A stretch of 12,114 nt of DNA. Source: Flavobacteriaceae bacterium. Its GTDB lineage: Bacteria > Bacteroidota > Bacteroidia > Flavobacteriales > Flavobacteriaceae. Shown here piece after piece: positions 1-5,932 of the stretch. The translations under genes and the position numbers were made by a program. Under the pieces are notes generated by a model. The model was given only the letters and a program-made list of their open reading frames with translations. It searched no databases and was not told the DNA's origin. The DNA is taken from NCBI GenBank assembly GCA_002401215.1, contig NVSL01000016.1, forward strand, positions 11,992 through 24,105, given 5' to 3'. Position 1 is the first letter of the stretch; every line of letters starts with the position of its first letter.

Positions 1-367
1 CGTAGTATCTGGCGGAAGAGGATTGAAAGGTCCAGAAAATTGGGGAATGGTAGAAGAACTCGCCGAAGTTTTAGGTGCCGCAACCGCATGTTCAAAACCA
101 GTTTCTGACTTAGGATGGAGACCTCATAGCGAACATGTTGGACAAACAGGGAAACCAGTTTCGTCTAACCTATATATTGCCATCGGAATCTCCGGAGCCA
201 TTCAACATTTGGCAGGTATCAATTCATCAAAAGTAAAAGTTGTGATTAACACAGATGCAGAAGCACCATTTTTTAAAGCAGCAGATTACGGTGTTGTTGG
301 CGATGCTTTTGAAGTTGTTCCTAAATTAATTGAAAAACTGAAAAATTTTAAATCGAGTAACGCATAA
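1..367 (+). CDS. etfA: Electron transfer flavoprotein alpha subunit, C-terminal part (5' end outside window)
   Basis: EtfA pairs with EtfB to carry electrons from acyl-CoA and other dehydrogenases to the quinone pool through one FAD. Only the last 121 residues are here, read in the frame starting at base 2. They form the FAD-binding domain. The opening VVSGGRG segment, the VGQTGKPV stretch that contacts the flavin, and the family signature [15 protein letters not shown] followed by [11 protein letters not shown] and [16 protein letters not shown] are all present. The frame ends in TAA with no disruption. The apparent start TTG at 23 lies inside the conserved [12 protein letters not shown] region, so it is not a real start; the gene simply begins left of the window. 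By flavobacterial habit etfB should lie just upstream, which is an inference. A strong terminator follows 25 bases after the stop. Confidence 0.96.
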   Translation, partial: VVSGGRGLKGPENWGMVEELAEVLGAATACSKPVSDLGWRPHSEHVGQTGKPVSSNLYIAIGISGAIQHLAGINSSKVKVVINTDAEAPFFKAADYGVVGDAFEVVPKLIEKLKNFKSSNA

Positions 368-392
368 TTTTTAGTAAATTGTGCCTCGAAGG

Positions 393-440
393 GCTGTCTA
401 ATTTAGATTTCTATAAGTCTTAAATTAGACAGCTTTTTTT
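393..440 (+). terminator. Rho-independent terminator after etfA
   Basis: A perfect 13-bp stem (gctgtctaattta at 393-405 with taaattagacagc at 421-433) encloses a 15-nt loop and is followed at once by seven T residues (434-440). The position directly after the etfA stop, and the T tract on the + strand, mark it as the end of the etf transcript. It should insulate etfA from bfn downstream. Confidence 0.9.
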
Positions 441-462
441 ATTGTCAATTAAGGTGAAGTAG

Positions 463-586
463 CGTCAGTTCGAGTGATTTTTTTTGACGATAGGAGAAAA
501 ATAGTATCGAGAACATACTGAAAGAACAATCCTTTCTCGATACAATTTGATTTCACAAATGCTCCATCAAATCACTCGAAGTGACG
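463..586. repeat. Dispersed palindromic element, copy 1 (head-to-head double copy)
   Basis: The right half runs from ttctcgataca (534-544) through a hairpin (atttgat 545-551 / atcaaat 566-572) to cactcgaagtgacg (573-586). The left half is the same element inverted: cgtcagttcgagtg (463-476) matches the reverse complement of the end box at 13 of 14 positions, then comes an attttt/aaaaat hairpin (477-502) and tatcgagaa (505-513). The whole is a 124-bp inverted pair. Single copies lie at 3904-3956 and, more decayed, at 5814-5863. It has no coding potential and no transposase. It resembles the small palindromic intergenic repeats common in flavobacterial genomes, but I cannot name a family. Confidence 0.75.
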
Positions 587-613
587 GTAGTAATAATAAA
601 AATTAATCCAGAA

Positions 614-1219
614 TTGAGTTTAGTTAGATTAGACATAAAAGGAATTTCGTACAGTCAAACACAAAGTGGCGCGTACGCTTTGGTGTTGAGCGAAGTAGAT
701 GGCACCAGAACTTTACCCATTGTTATCGGGGCTTTCGAAGCACAATCAATCGCCATAGCATTAGAAAAAGAGATAAAACCACCTCGTCCATTAACACATG
801 ATTTGTTTAAAAGTTTTGCTGACAGATTTGATATTATCATCAAACAAGTGATCATTCATAAATTGGTAGATGGTGTATTTTATTCTAGCTTAATTTGCGA
901 GCGTGATGGTATCGAAGAAATAATTGATACGAGAACATCAGACGGAATTGCCCTCGCCACCAGATTTGACGCACCCATTTTTACCTATGAAAATATTCTA
1001 GACAAGGCAGGAGTTTACCTCAAATTAAAAGATGATGAAATTGACGAAGCTGATGATATTTTATTAGGTGATTTAATTGCAGAAACAGTGGATAAAACTC
1101 CATACGCATCAGAAACTACAGAAAGTCTAAACAAAAAATTAGGTGATGCCATTGCTAATGAAGACTATGAATTAGCAGCAAAAATCAGAGACGAAATTAA
1201 CAAACGAAACTTAAAATAA
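614..1219 (+). CDS. Bifunctional nuclease family protein (BFN/DUF151 domain plus UVR motif)
   Basis: This protein of about 201 residues has a BFN domain (roughly residues 1-140, with GISYSQTQSGAYALVLSEVDG, the LPIVIGAFEAQSIA segment, and RTSDGIALATRFDAPIF) followed by an acidic linker. It ends in a UVR motif (about 171-198, containing EDYELAAKIRDEINKR), the helix-hairpin module that UvrB and UvrC use to contact each other. BFN proteins are linked to RNase/DNase activity in plants; the bacterial role is unsettled. Start choice: the flavobacterial family normally begins M-SLV(K/R)L-(N/D)IKGISYSQTQ, and the TTG at 614 falls exactly on that first Met. A longer reading from GTG at 581 adds 11 residues but starts inside the dispersed repeat. 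nupC follows one base after the stop, so the two are probably co-transcribed. Confidence 0.9.
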   Translation: MSLVRLDIKGISYSQTQSGAYALVLSEVDGTRTLPIVIGAFEAQSIAIALEKEIKPPRPLTHDLFKSFADRFDIIIKQVIIHKLVDGVFYSSLICERDGIEEIIDTRTSDGIALATRFDAPIFTYENILDKAGVYLKLKDDEIDEADDILLGDLIAETVDKTPYASETTESLNKKLGDAIANEDYELAAKIRDEINKRNLK

Positions 1220-1220
1220 T

Positions 1221-2618
1221 ATGAACAAAAAATTCATTTTAACTATTGGCATGCTCTTTAGTTTTATACTTACCCAAGCCCAAGAAGCAACTACAAATGG
1301 CATTATTCCGAGTCAAGGAATTTCTACCAATTCAATTTTAAGAGGGATTTTAGGAATGGTTTCTTTAATTCTAATTGCATTTCTATTTAGCTCAAACAAA
1401 AAAGCAATCAACTGGAAAACTGTTGGTATCGGATTGGGACTACAATTAGTAATTGCTATCGGAGTATTAAAAGTACCATTTATCCAAAGTGCATTTGAAG
1501 CTGTAGGAAAAGTTTTTGTAAGTGTTTTAGATTATACTCGCGAAGGTTCAGAATTTTTATTCCAGGGATTGGTAGGTGATATGGATACTTTCGGATTCAT
1601 TTTCGCATTTCAAGTATTGCCAACAATTTTATTCTTTTCGGCTTTAACATCGGTTTTGTTTTATTTAGGAATTGTTCAAAAAGTAGTAAAAGTCTTTGGA
1701 TGGGCATTGACTAAATTACTAAAAATATCAGGAGCAGAAAGCTTGAGTGTCGCCGGAAATATCTTTTTAGGACAAACAGAAGCGCCACTTTTAATAAAAG
1801 CATATTTAGAGAAAATGAATAAATCTGAAATGCTTTTGGTAATGATTGGTGGTATGGCAACCGTTGCCGGAGCTGTATTAGCAGCATATATTGGATTTTT
1901 AGGAGGTGATGATCCTGTGTTGAGATTAAAATTTGCAAAGCATTTATTAGCAGCATCTGTGATGGCAGCACCAGGTGCAATTGTGGTTTCTAAAATATTA
2001 TTTCCTCAAACGGAATCAATAAATACAGATGTGAAAGTATCCTCAGAAAAAATCGGAACAAATATTCTTGACGCCATTTCTAACGGAACTACCGAAGGAT
2101 TAAAACTCGCTGTAAATGTTGGCGCAATGTTGTTGGTTTTTGTTGCTTTCATTGCAATGATTAACGGAATACTTGGTTGGGTTGGAGATTTTACAAACAT
2201 CAATACGTGGATGGCAGCAAATACTTCATTTCCTCAATTATCATTAGAAGCAATCCTCGGAACAATATTTTCCCCATTAATGTGGCTGATCGGAATTGCA
2301 AAAGAAGACATGACAATGATGGGGCAACTCCTCGGAATTAAATTAGCTGCAAGTGAATTTGTAGGATATATTCAATTGGCAGAGCTTAAAAACGTTGCCA
2401 ATGAAATGCATCTTACGTATAACAAGTCCATCATTATGGCGACCTATATGTTATGTGGATTTGCCAATTTTGCCTCTATCGGAATTCAAATTGGAGGGAT
2501 CGGATCTCTCGCTCCAGGACAAAGAAAAGTATTGTCAGAATTTGGGATGAAAGCATTGATTGGCGGTACAATTGCGTCATTAATGTCAGCAACTATTGCA
2601 GGAATGATTATTGGTTAA
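1221..2618 (+). CDS. nupC: Concentrative nucleoside transporter (NupC/CNT family)
   Basis: This is an inner-membrane, sodium- or proton-coupled importer of nucleosides, 465 residues long with many hydrophobic helices. CNT landmarks are clear. The HP1 loop GNIFLGQTEAPL carries Q185, T186 and E187, equivalent to the nucleoside-base contacts of Vibrio CNT, with N180 of the sodium site five residues before. Then come GGMATVAGAVLAAY, the SEFVGY segment with E379, and CGFANFASIGIQIGG with N416 and S419, the ribose/base-binding pair. The first 21 residues (MNKKF..., ending TQAQ) resemble a signal peptide and extend the protein before the first core helix, which I know from Bacteroidota members of the family. 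ATG at 1221 is one base after the bfn stop, so translation is probably coupled. Substrate range (purine versus pyrimidine) cannot be read reliably. Nearby thyA and folK-dnk suggest a salvage role. Confidence 0.95.
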   Translation: MNKKFILTIGMLFSFILTQAQEATTNGIIPSQGISTNSILRGILGMVSLILIAFLFSSNKKAINWKTVGIGLGLQLVIAIGVLKVPFIQSAFEAVGKVFVSVLDYTREGSEFLFQGLVGDMDTFGFIFAFQVLPTILFFSALTSVLFYLGIVQKVVKVFGWALTKLLKISGAESLSVAGNIFLGQTEAPLLIKAYLEKMNKSEMLLVMIGGMATVAGAVLAAYIGFLGGDDPVLRLKFAKHLLAASVMAAPGAIVVSKILFPQTESINTDVKVSSEKIGTNILDAISNGTTEGLKLAVNVGAMLLVFVAFIAMINGILGWVGDFTNINTWMAANTSFPQLSLEAILGTIFSPLMWLIGIAKEDMTMMGQLLGIKLAASEFVGYIQLAELKNVANEMHLTYNKSIIMATYMLCGFANFASIGIQIGGIGSLAPGQRKVLSEFGMKALIGGTIASLMSATIAGMIIG

Positions 2619-2625
2619 TGAGGAA

Positions 2626-2667
2626 AAAGATTAAAGGTGAAAGGTGAAAGGTTTTGGGTGAAAGTAG
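2626..2667 (+). repeat. 7-nt-period repeat tract, left arm flanking the four-helix-bundle gene
   Basis: Six consecutive heptamers can be read: aaagatt, aaaggtg, aaaggtg, aaaggtt, ttgggtg, aaagtag. The tract fills the space between the nupC stop and the small gene at 2674. Its last four units recur inverted, in the same order, in the tract at 3031-3061, including the aberrant ttgggtg unit (ttggggt in the partner). Confidence 0.7.
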
Positions 2668-2673
2668 AAAAAA

Positions 2674-3033
2674 ATGAGAAATTTTAGAAAACTTGATATT
2701 TGGAATGATGCAAGGAAATTAGTCAAAGAAATATATTTAATAACTAAACAGTTACCCGAAACCGAAAAATACGGTTTGGTCACACAGATTAATAGATGTG
2801 TTATTTCTATTCCAGCAAATATAGCCGAAGGCTCAGCAAAGGAGTCTCAAAAAGATTTTGCTCGATTTCTACAAATTAGTTTAGGCTCTGCTTTTGAATT
2901 AGAAACTTATCTAATTTTATGTGCAGATTTAGAATTTTTAACTGATCAATACACAAAATCAATTATAGAAAAAATACAAATTTTACAAAAAAGAATTTCA
3001 TCATTAATAAAATATACTAAAACCAAACTTTAA
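2674..3033 (+). CDS. Four-helix-bundle protein, 23S rRNA intervening-sequence protein (IVP) family
   Basis: This is a 119-residue protein. The opening FRKLDIWNDARKLVKEIY, the centre NRCVISIPANIAEGSAKES and the stretch FARFLQISLGSAFELETYL are the hallmarks of the IVP family (PF05635/TIGR02436). These small all-helical proteins form pentamers. Some are encoded within intervening sequences of 23S rRNA, and a distant relative is the Avd accessory protein of diversity-generating retroelements. Neither an rRNA gene nor a reverse transcriptase is in this window, so its function here is unknown. ATG at 2674 follows an A-rich leader without a Shine-Dalgarno sequence, as usual in this phylum. The gene fills the nupC-thyA gap and is bracketed by 7-nt-period tracts in inverted orientation. 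This suggests a cassette inserted into an otherwise continuous bfn-nupC-thyA-folA group. The reading frame is intact. Confidence 0.92.
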   Translation: MRNFRKLDIWNDARKLVKEIYLITKQLPETEKYGLVTQINRCVISIPANIAEGSAKESQKDFARFLQISLGSAFELETYLILCADLEFLTDQYTKSIIEKIQILQKRISSLIKYTKTKL

Positions 3034-3061
3034 CCTTTTACCCCAAGACTTTTACCCTTTG
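3031..3061 (-). repeat. 7-nt-period repeat tract, right arm flanking the four-helix-bundle gene
   Basis: On the minus strand it reads aaagggt, aaaagtc, ttggggt, aaaaggt, tta: the same unit order as the left arm. Transcribed together, the two arms could form an imperfect stem with G-U pairs closing over the small gene. The arm overlaps the gene's stop codon and ends three bases before the thyA start codon. Confidence 0.7.
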
Positions 3062-3064
3062 TAA

Positions 3065-3889
3065 ATGAAACAATATTTAGACTTAATAAAACACGTTAGA
3101 GAAAACGGTGTTGAGAAAACCGATAGAACAGGAACCGGAACAAAAAGTGTTTTTGGTTATCAAATGCGATTCAATTTAGAAGATGGTTTCCCGATGGTGA
3201 CCACTAAAAAATTACATTTAAAATCTATAATTTACGAGTTACTTTGGTTTTTAAAAGGTGACACCAACATAAAATACCTCCAAGAAAATGGTGTAAAAAT
3301 TTGGGATGCTTGGGCAGATGAAAATGGAGATTTAGGTCCTGTGTATGGGCATCAATGGCGGAATTGGAATAGCGATGGAATCGATCAAATTGCTGAAGTT
3401 GTGAATACAATTAAAAATAATCCTGATAGTAGAAGGATGATGGTCGCGGCTTGGAACCCAAGTGTGTTACCGGATACGTCTGTTTCATTTGCTGATAATG
3501 TTGCCAATAACAAAGCAGCTTTACCGCCTTGTCATGCTTATTTTCAGTTTTATGTTGCCAACGGAAAATTATCTTGTCAATTGTATCAACGCAGCGCAGA
3601 TATCTTTTTAGGAGTTCCTTTTAACATTGCTTCTTACGCTTTATTGGTGATGATGATTGCGCAGGTTTGCGATTTGGGTTATGGTGATTTCATTCACACT
3701 TTTGGTGATGCACATATTTATAACAACCACAAAGAGCAAATTGATTTACAATTATCTCGCGATCCAAAACCGTTGCCGACGATGAAAATGAACCCTGAGA
3801 TAAAAGATATTTTTAATTTTACTTTTGATGATTTTGAATTGGTGGGTTACGAACCTCATCCTTTAATTCGTGGGAAAGTTTCGGTTTAA
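3065..3889 (+). CDS. thyA: Thymidylate synthase
   Basis: ThyA methylates dUMP to dTMP using 5,10-methylenetetrahydrofolate and releases dihydrofolate. The protein is 274 residues. Catalytic Cys156 lies in [13 protein letters not shown]. The dUMP-phosphate and substrate motifs are present as [30 protein letters not shown] and [12 protein letters not shown], with the N-terminal [12 protein letters not shown] and the [11 protein letters not shown] helix. It is about ten residues longer than E. coli ThyA because of an insertion just before the catalytic loop ([19 protein letters not shown]), which I recognise from flavobacterial relatives. ATG at 3065 lies three bases after the right repeat arm, so any promoter or leader for thyA must include that arm or the small gene. 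folA follows 80 bases later and recycles the dihydrofolate made here. Confidence 0.98.
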   Translation: MKQYLDLIKHVRENGVEKTDRTGTGTKSVFGYQMRFNLEDGFPMVTTKKLHLKSIIYELLWFLKGDTNIKYLQENGVKIWDAWADENGDLGPVYGHQWRNWNSDGIDQIAEVVNTIKNNPDSRRMMVAAWNPSVLPDTSVSFADNVANNKAALPPCHAYFQFYVANGKLSCQLYQRSADIFLGVPFNIASYALLVMMIAQVCDLGYGDFIHTFGDAHIYNNHKEQIDLQLSRDPKPLPTMKMNPEIKDIFNFTFDDFELVGYEPHPLIRGKVSV

Positions 3890-3903
3890 AAAAGAAGATA
3901 GAC

Positions 3904-3956
3904 TTCTCGATACAATTTAAAAATACTATGGTATTTTTAAATCACTCGAAGTGACG
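3904..3956 (+). repeat. Dispersed palindromic element, copy 2
   Basis: Start box ttctcgataca (3904-3914) is identical to copy 1. A 12-bp perfect hairpin follows (atttaaaaatac 3915-3926, loop tatg, gtatttttaaat 3931-3942). The end box cactcgaagtgacg (3943-3956) is also identical to copy 1, and within it tcact/agtga can form a small second stem around cga. The element occupies most of the 80-bp thyA-folA gap. No T tract follows, so it is not a classical terminator. Confidence 0.75.
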
Positions 3957-3969
3957 CATAGAAAAAATA

Positions 3970-4470
3970 ATGAATACAAAACAAAATATCACCATCATAG
4001 CTGCCATTGCAGAAAATAATGCCCTCGGTAAAAACAACGATTTAATCTGGCATTTACCTGCAGATTTAAAGCGTTTTAAAAAAACAACTACGGGGCATCA
4101 TATCATTATGGGGCGCAATACTTTTGAGTCCATCGGAAAACCTTTACCAAATAGAACGACGGTAATAATTACCCGAAATCCTGATTATAAAGTAGAAGGT
4201 TGTATTGTTGTAAATTCCTTAGAAAAGGCTTTGGAAATTGCTAAAAATGATGAAACTCCTTTTATAATTGGTGGAGCTCAAATCTACAAACAAGCCATTT
4301 CAATTGCTGATAAATTAGATATTACCGAGGTACATCATTCTTTTGATGCGGATGTTTTTTTTCCTGAAATAGATACCAATATCTGGGAAGAAACAAGCAG
4401 AGAACTTTTTAAAGCCGATGAAAAAAATAAGTTTGAGTATAGTTTTGTGAGTTACAATAAAAGCTTGTAA
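3970..4470 (+). CDS. folA: Dihydrofolate reductase
   Basis: DHFR reduces dihydrofolate to tetrahydrofolate with NADPH. The protein is 166 residues, the usual chromosomal length. Visible landmarks are the Met20-loop region (AENNALGKNNDLIWHLPADLKRF) with the catalytic acid at D32, the NADPH-binding segment GRNTFESIGKPLPNRTTVII, the FIIGGAQIY glycine turn, and the C-terminal HHSFDADVFFPEI and FEYSFVSY strands. ATG at 3970 follows an A-rich leader directly after repeat copy 2. It lies downstream of thyA, the classic partner that makes its substrate, and is probably co-transcribed unless the repeat stops transcription. It converges on a leftward gene with only nine bases between the two stops; no terminator hairpin was seen there. 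Confidence 0.98.
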   Translation: MNTKQNITIIAAIAENNALGKNNDLIWHLPADLKRFKKTTTGHHIIMGRNTFESIGKPLPNRTTVIITRNPDYKVEGCIVVNSLEKALEIAKNDETPFIIGGAQIYKQAISIADKLDITEVHHSFDADVFFPEIDTNIWEETSRELFKADEKNKFEYSFVSYNKSL

Positions 4471-4479
4471 TTCTGACAT

Positions 4480-4902
4480 TTAATCTTTTACTATAATTTT
4501 AGGATTTGTTTTTAGTAAATCTGCAATCAACTCTTCATTGCTAACCGGGGCAATATAAATTTCATCAAATTTATTGAATTTCACCAGCATCCCTTTGGTT
4601 GCCAACGAGGGTTTTAACCCAACCCAAACTGTAGTTCCTTTTACAATTTCTCTAATACTTGCAATTTCAATCTTTCCTCTTAAAAATGCTGAACGATAAA
4701 TTAACAGTGTCTTTTCTATCTTATAATAAGTGTCCAAATAAGCCCAAATTAATAATGATAACGGAATAAACAAGGGTAGAATTTTCAATGTATTTTTAAT
4801 AAATGAATCTTGGTTTGACAAAACAACAATAACAGGCAACAAAAAAAATACCAACAATAAATAATTGATCATTCCCTTTTTATTTGCTTTGTAAATTTTC
4901 AT
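4480..4902 (-). CDS. Small membrane protein with bacterial PH domain (bPH_6-like)
   Basis: As read here the protein has 140 residues. Two hydrophobic segments (about 12-28 and 39-56) are followed by a soluble C-terminal domain (about 60-135) whose pattern, LLIYRSAFLRGKIEIASIREI ... MLVKFNKFDEIYIAPVSNEE ... LLKTNPKI, matches the bacterial PH-like bPH_6 group (PF06713). Such proteins are membrane-anchored and of unknown function. Start choice: a Met at 4956 would give 158 residues but would overlap the upstream gene by 41 bases, and its extra 18 residues lack the family pattern. The Met at 4902 sits 13 bases after the upstream stop and gives a normal short cytoplasmic lead. Same-strand spacing implies an operon with the epimerase-like gene. 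Confidence 0.8.
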   Translation of the reverse strand: MKIYKANKKGMINYLLLVFFLLPVIVVLSNQDSFIKNTLKILPLFIPLSLLIWAYLDTYYKIEKTLLIYRSAFLRGKIEIASIREIVKGTTVWVGLKPSLATKGMLVKFNKFDEIYIAPVSNEELIADLLKTNPKIIVKD

Positions 4903-4915
4903 TTCTAAGAGTTTT

Positions 4916-5785
4916 TTAAAATAATTCCATCGAATATTCAGTGTCAAAAACTTCATCCATAGCCAATTTTTCTACTCCTAACTTTTCTGAAAATTCATTT
5001 TGACCTTCTTCAGAATCTGCGATGCCGCACCAAGGTTCAATACAAATAAAAGGAGCGTCTTTACCTTTTGTCCAAAAGGCGAGATAGTTGAAATTGGTAA
5101 ACCTGAATTTTAATCCATGCGGATGTTTTGATGATAACAAAGAAACTTCGGTAGATTTTAAGCCTTCATAGATTAAAGCATCATTCTCAAATAAATCATA
5201 TTTCAAGGATATTTTTTTACCTAAATCTACTTGTGACGTTTTTTCTTTTCGCAATCCAACCTCGATATTTATAAACGTTTGAATCGGTTTTTCATCTTCT
5301 GGAAACTCAAAATAATAATCTTCGAATGAAGATCCATTCACCAGCGGACATCTAAATCCGGGGTGACCACCAATCGAAAATAATATTTCTTTTGAATCTT
5401 TATTAATGACTTTATACCCAACCGATATTTTGTTTTTATCGATGCTATATGTAATTTGTAAAGAAAATTTGAAGGGATATACTTTTAATGATTCTTCAGA
5501 ATCTTGCAATTCTAAAATTACAAAATCAGCAGCTTGTTCAATTATTTTAAACTTACCATCTCTTGCAAAACCGTGTTGTGACAATTCGTATTCAACACCG
5601 TCCACCACATATTTTTTATCTTTGAGTCCACCAACAATTGGGAACAATACGGGTGATTGGCGATTCCAATATTCAGAATCTCCTTCCCATAAATATTCTA
5701 GTTTTGTGGTCTTAGAATAGATACGTGTTAACTCAGCACCCGTTAATTTTAATTCAACAAATAGGTCTTCATTTTCTAATATCAT
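4916..5785 (-). CDS. Aldose 1-epimerase family protein (LacX-like)
   Basis: A galactose-mutarotase-fold protein of 289 residues, expected to interconvert the alpha and beta anomers of a sugar or sugar phosphate in the cytoplasm. The catalytic set of the fold is visible: H71 in LSQHGFARD, H141 in SIGGHPGFRCP, and the general base E250 in FICIEPWCGIAD. SPVLFPIVGGLKD near the N-terminus and the KFRFTNFNYLAFWTKG stretch fit the LacX-like subgroup rather than classical GalM. There is no signal peptide, unlike many secreted Bacteroidota mutarotases. The substrate is unknown, and no sugar-pathway gene lies nearby to help. ATG at 5785 follows an AT-rich leader of about 30 bases after repeat copy 3. 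The PH-domain gene follows 13 bases after the stop. Confidence 0.92.
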   Translation of the reverse strand: MILENEDLFVELKLTGAELTRIYSKTTKLEYLWEGDSEYWNRQSPVLFPIVGGLKDKKYVVDGVEYELSQHGFARDGKFKIIEQAADFVILELQDSEESLKVYPFKFSLQITYSIDKNKISVGYKVINKDSKEILFSIGGHPGFRCPLVNGSSFEDYYFEFPEDEKPIQTFINIEVGLRKEKTSQVDLGKKISLKYDLFENDALIYEGLKSTEVSLLSSKHPHGLKFRFTNFNYLAFWTKGKDAPFICIEPWCGIADSEEGQNEFSEKLGVEKLAMDEVFDTEYSMELF

Positions 5786-5813
5786 TCAACAATAATTTTT
5801 AATATCTATATCG

Positions 5814-5863
5814 TTCTCGATACATTTTTTAATTGCACCTCATAAAAAAAACTCGATCTGACG
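5814..5863 (+). repeat. Dispersed palindromic element, copy 3 (degenerate)
   Basis: Start box ttctcgataca (5814-5824) is intact. The hairpin is now tttttta (5825-5831) / taaaaaa (5843-5849). The end box aactcgatctgacg (5850-5863) matches the other copies at 11 of 14 positions. It sits between sppA and the epimerase-like gene, inside the likely leader or promoter zone of the latter. Confidence 0.65.
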
Positions 5864-5882
5864 GTTATTAAAGTAAAACCAA

Positions 5883-5932
5883 ATCAGTCTTACATCTTAA
5901 GTCTAAAAGTGAAACGGTCTTAAATCTTAATT
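5883..5932 (-). repeat. Post-stop 7-nt-period element, copy A (after sppA)
   Basis: Read on the minus strand it begins directly after the sppA stop. It contains two near-identical 14-mers (forward gtcttacatcttaa at 5887-5900 and gtcttaaatcttaa at 5917-5930, 13 of 14 identical, 30 bases apart). Between them on the minus strand lies gaccgtttcacttttaga. The core resembles the element after folK-dnk (9046-9104), with about 28 matches over 38 ungapped positions by eye. Confidence 0.6.

Noticed and set aside
2453..2647. Open frame overlapping the nupC 3' end
   Set aside because: It is out of frame within the conserved nupC C-terminus and runs into the repeat tract; no recognisable protein.
2674..3033. 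Avd protein of a diversity-generating retroelement
   Set aside because: It is only distantly related by fold. No reverse transcriptase, template repeat or variable-protein gene is present, and the sequence fits the IVP family better.
2626..3061. Target-site duplication flanking the four-helix-bundle cassette
   Set aside because: Only a short aatga is shared by the outer flanks, and one copy includes the thyA start codon; this is not above chance in AT-rich DNA.
4903..4956. Longer N-terminus for the PH-domain gene, overlapping the epimerase-like gene
   Set aside because: The extra 18 residues lie mostly in the overlap and before the natural Met at 4902, which gives a normal 13-base operon spacing.
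5406..5720. Plus-strand open frame inside the epimerase-like gene
   Set aside because: It is antisense to a gene with complete catalytic motifs and shows no family pattern of its own.
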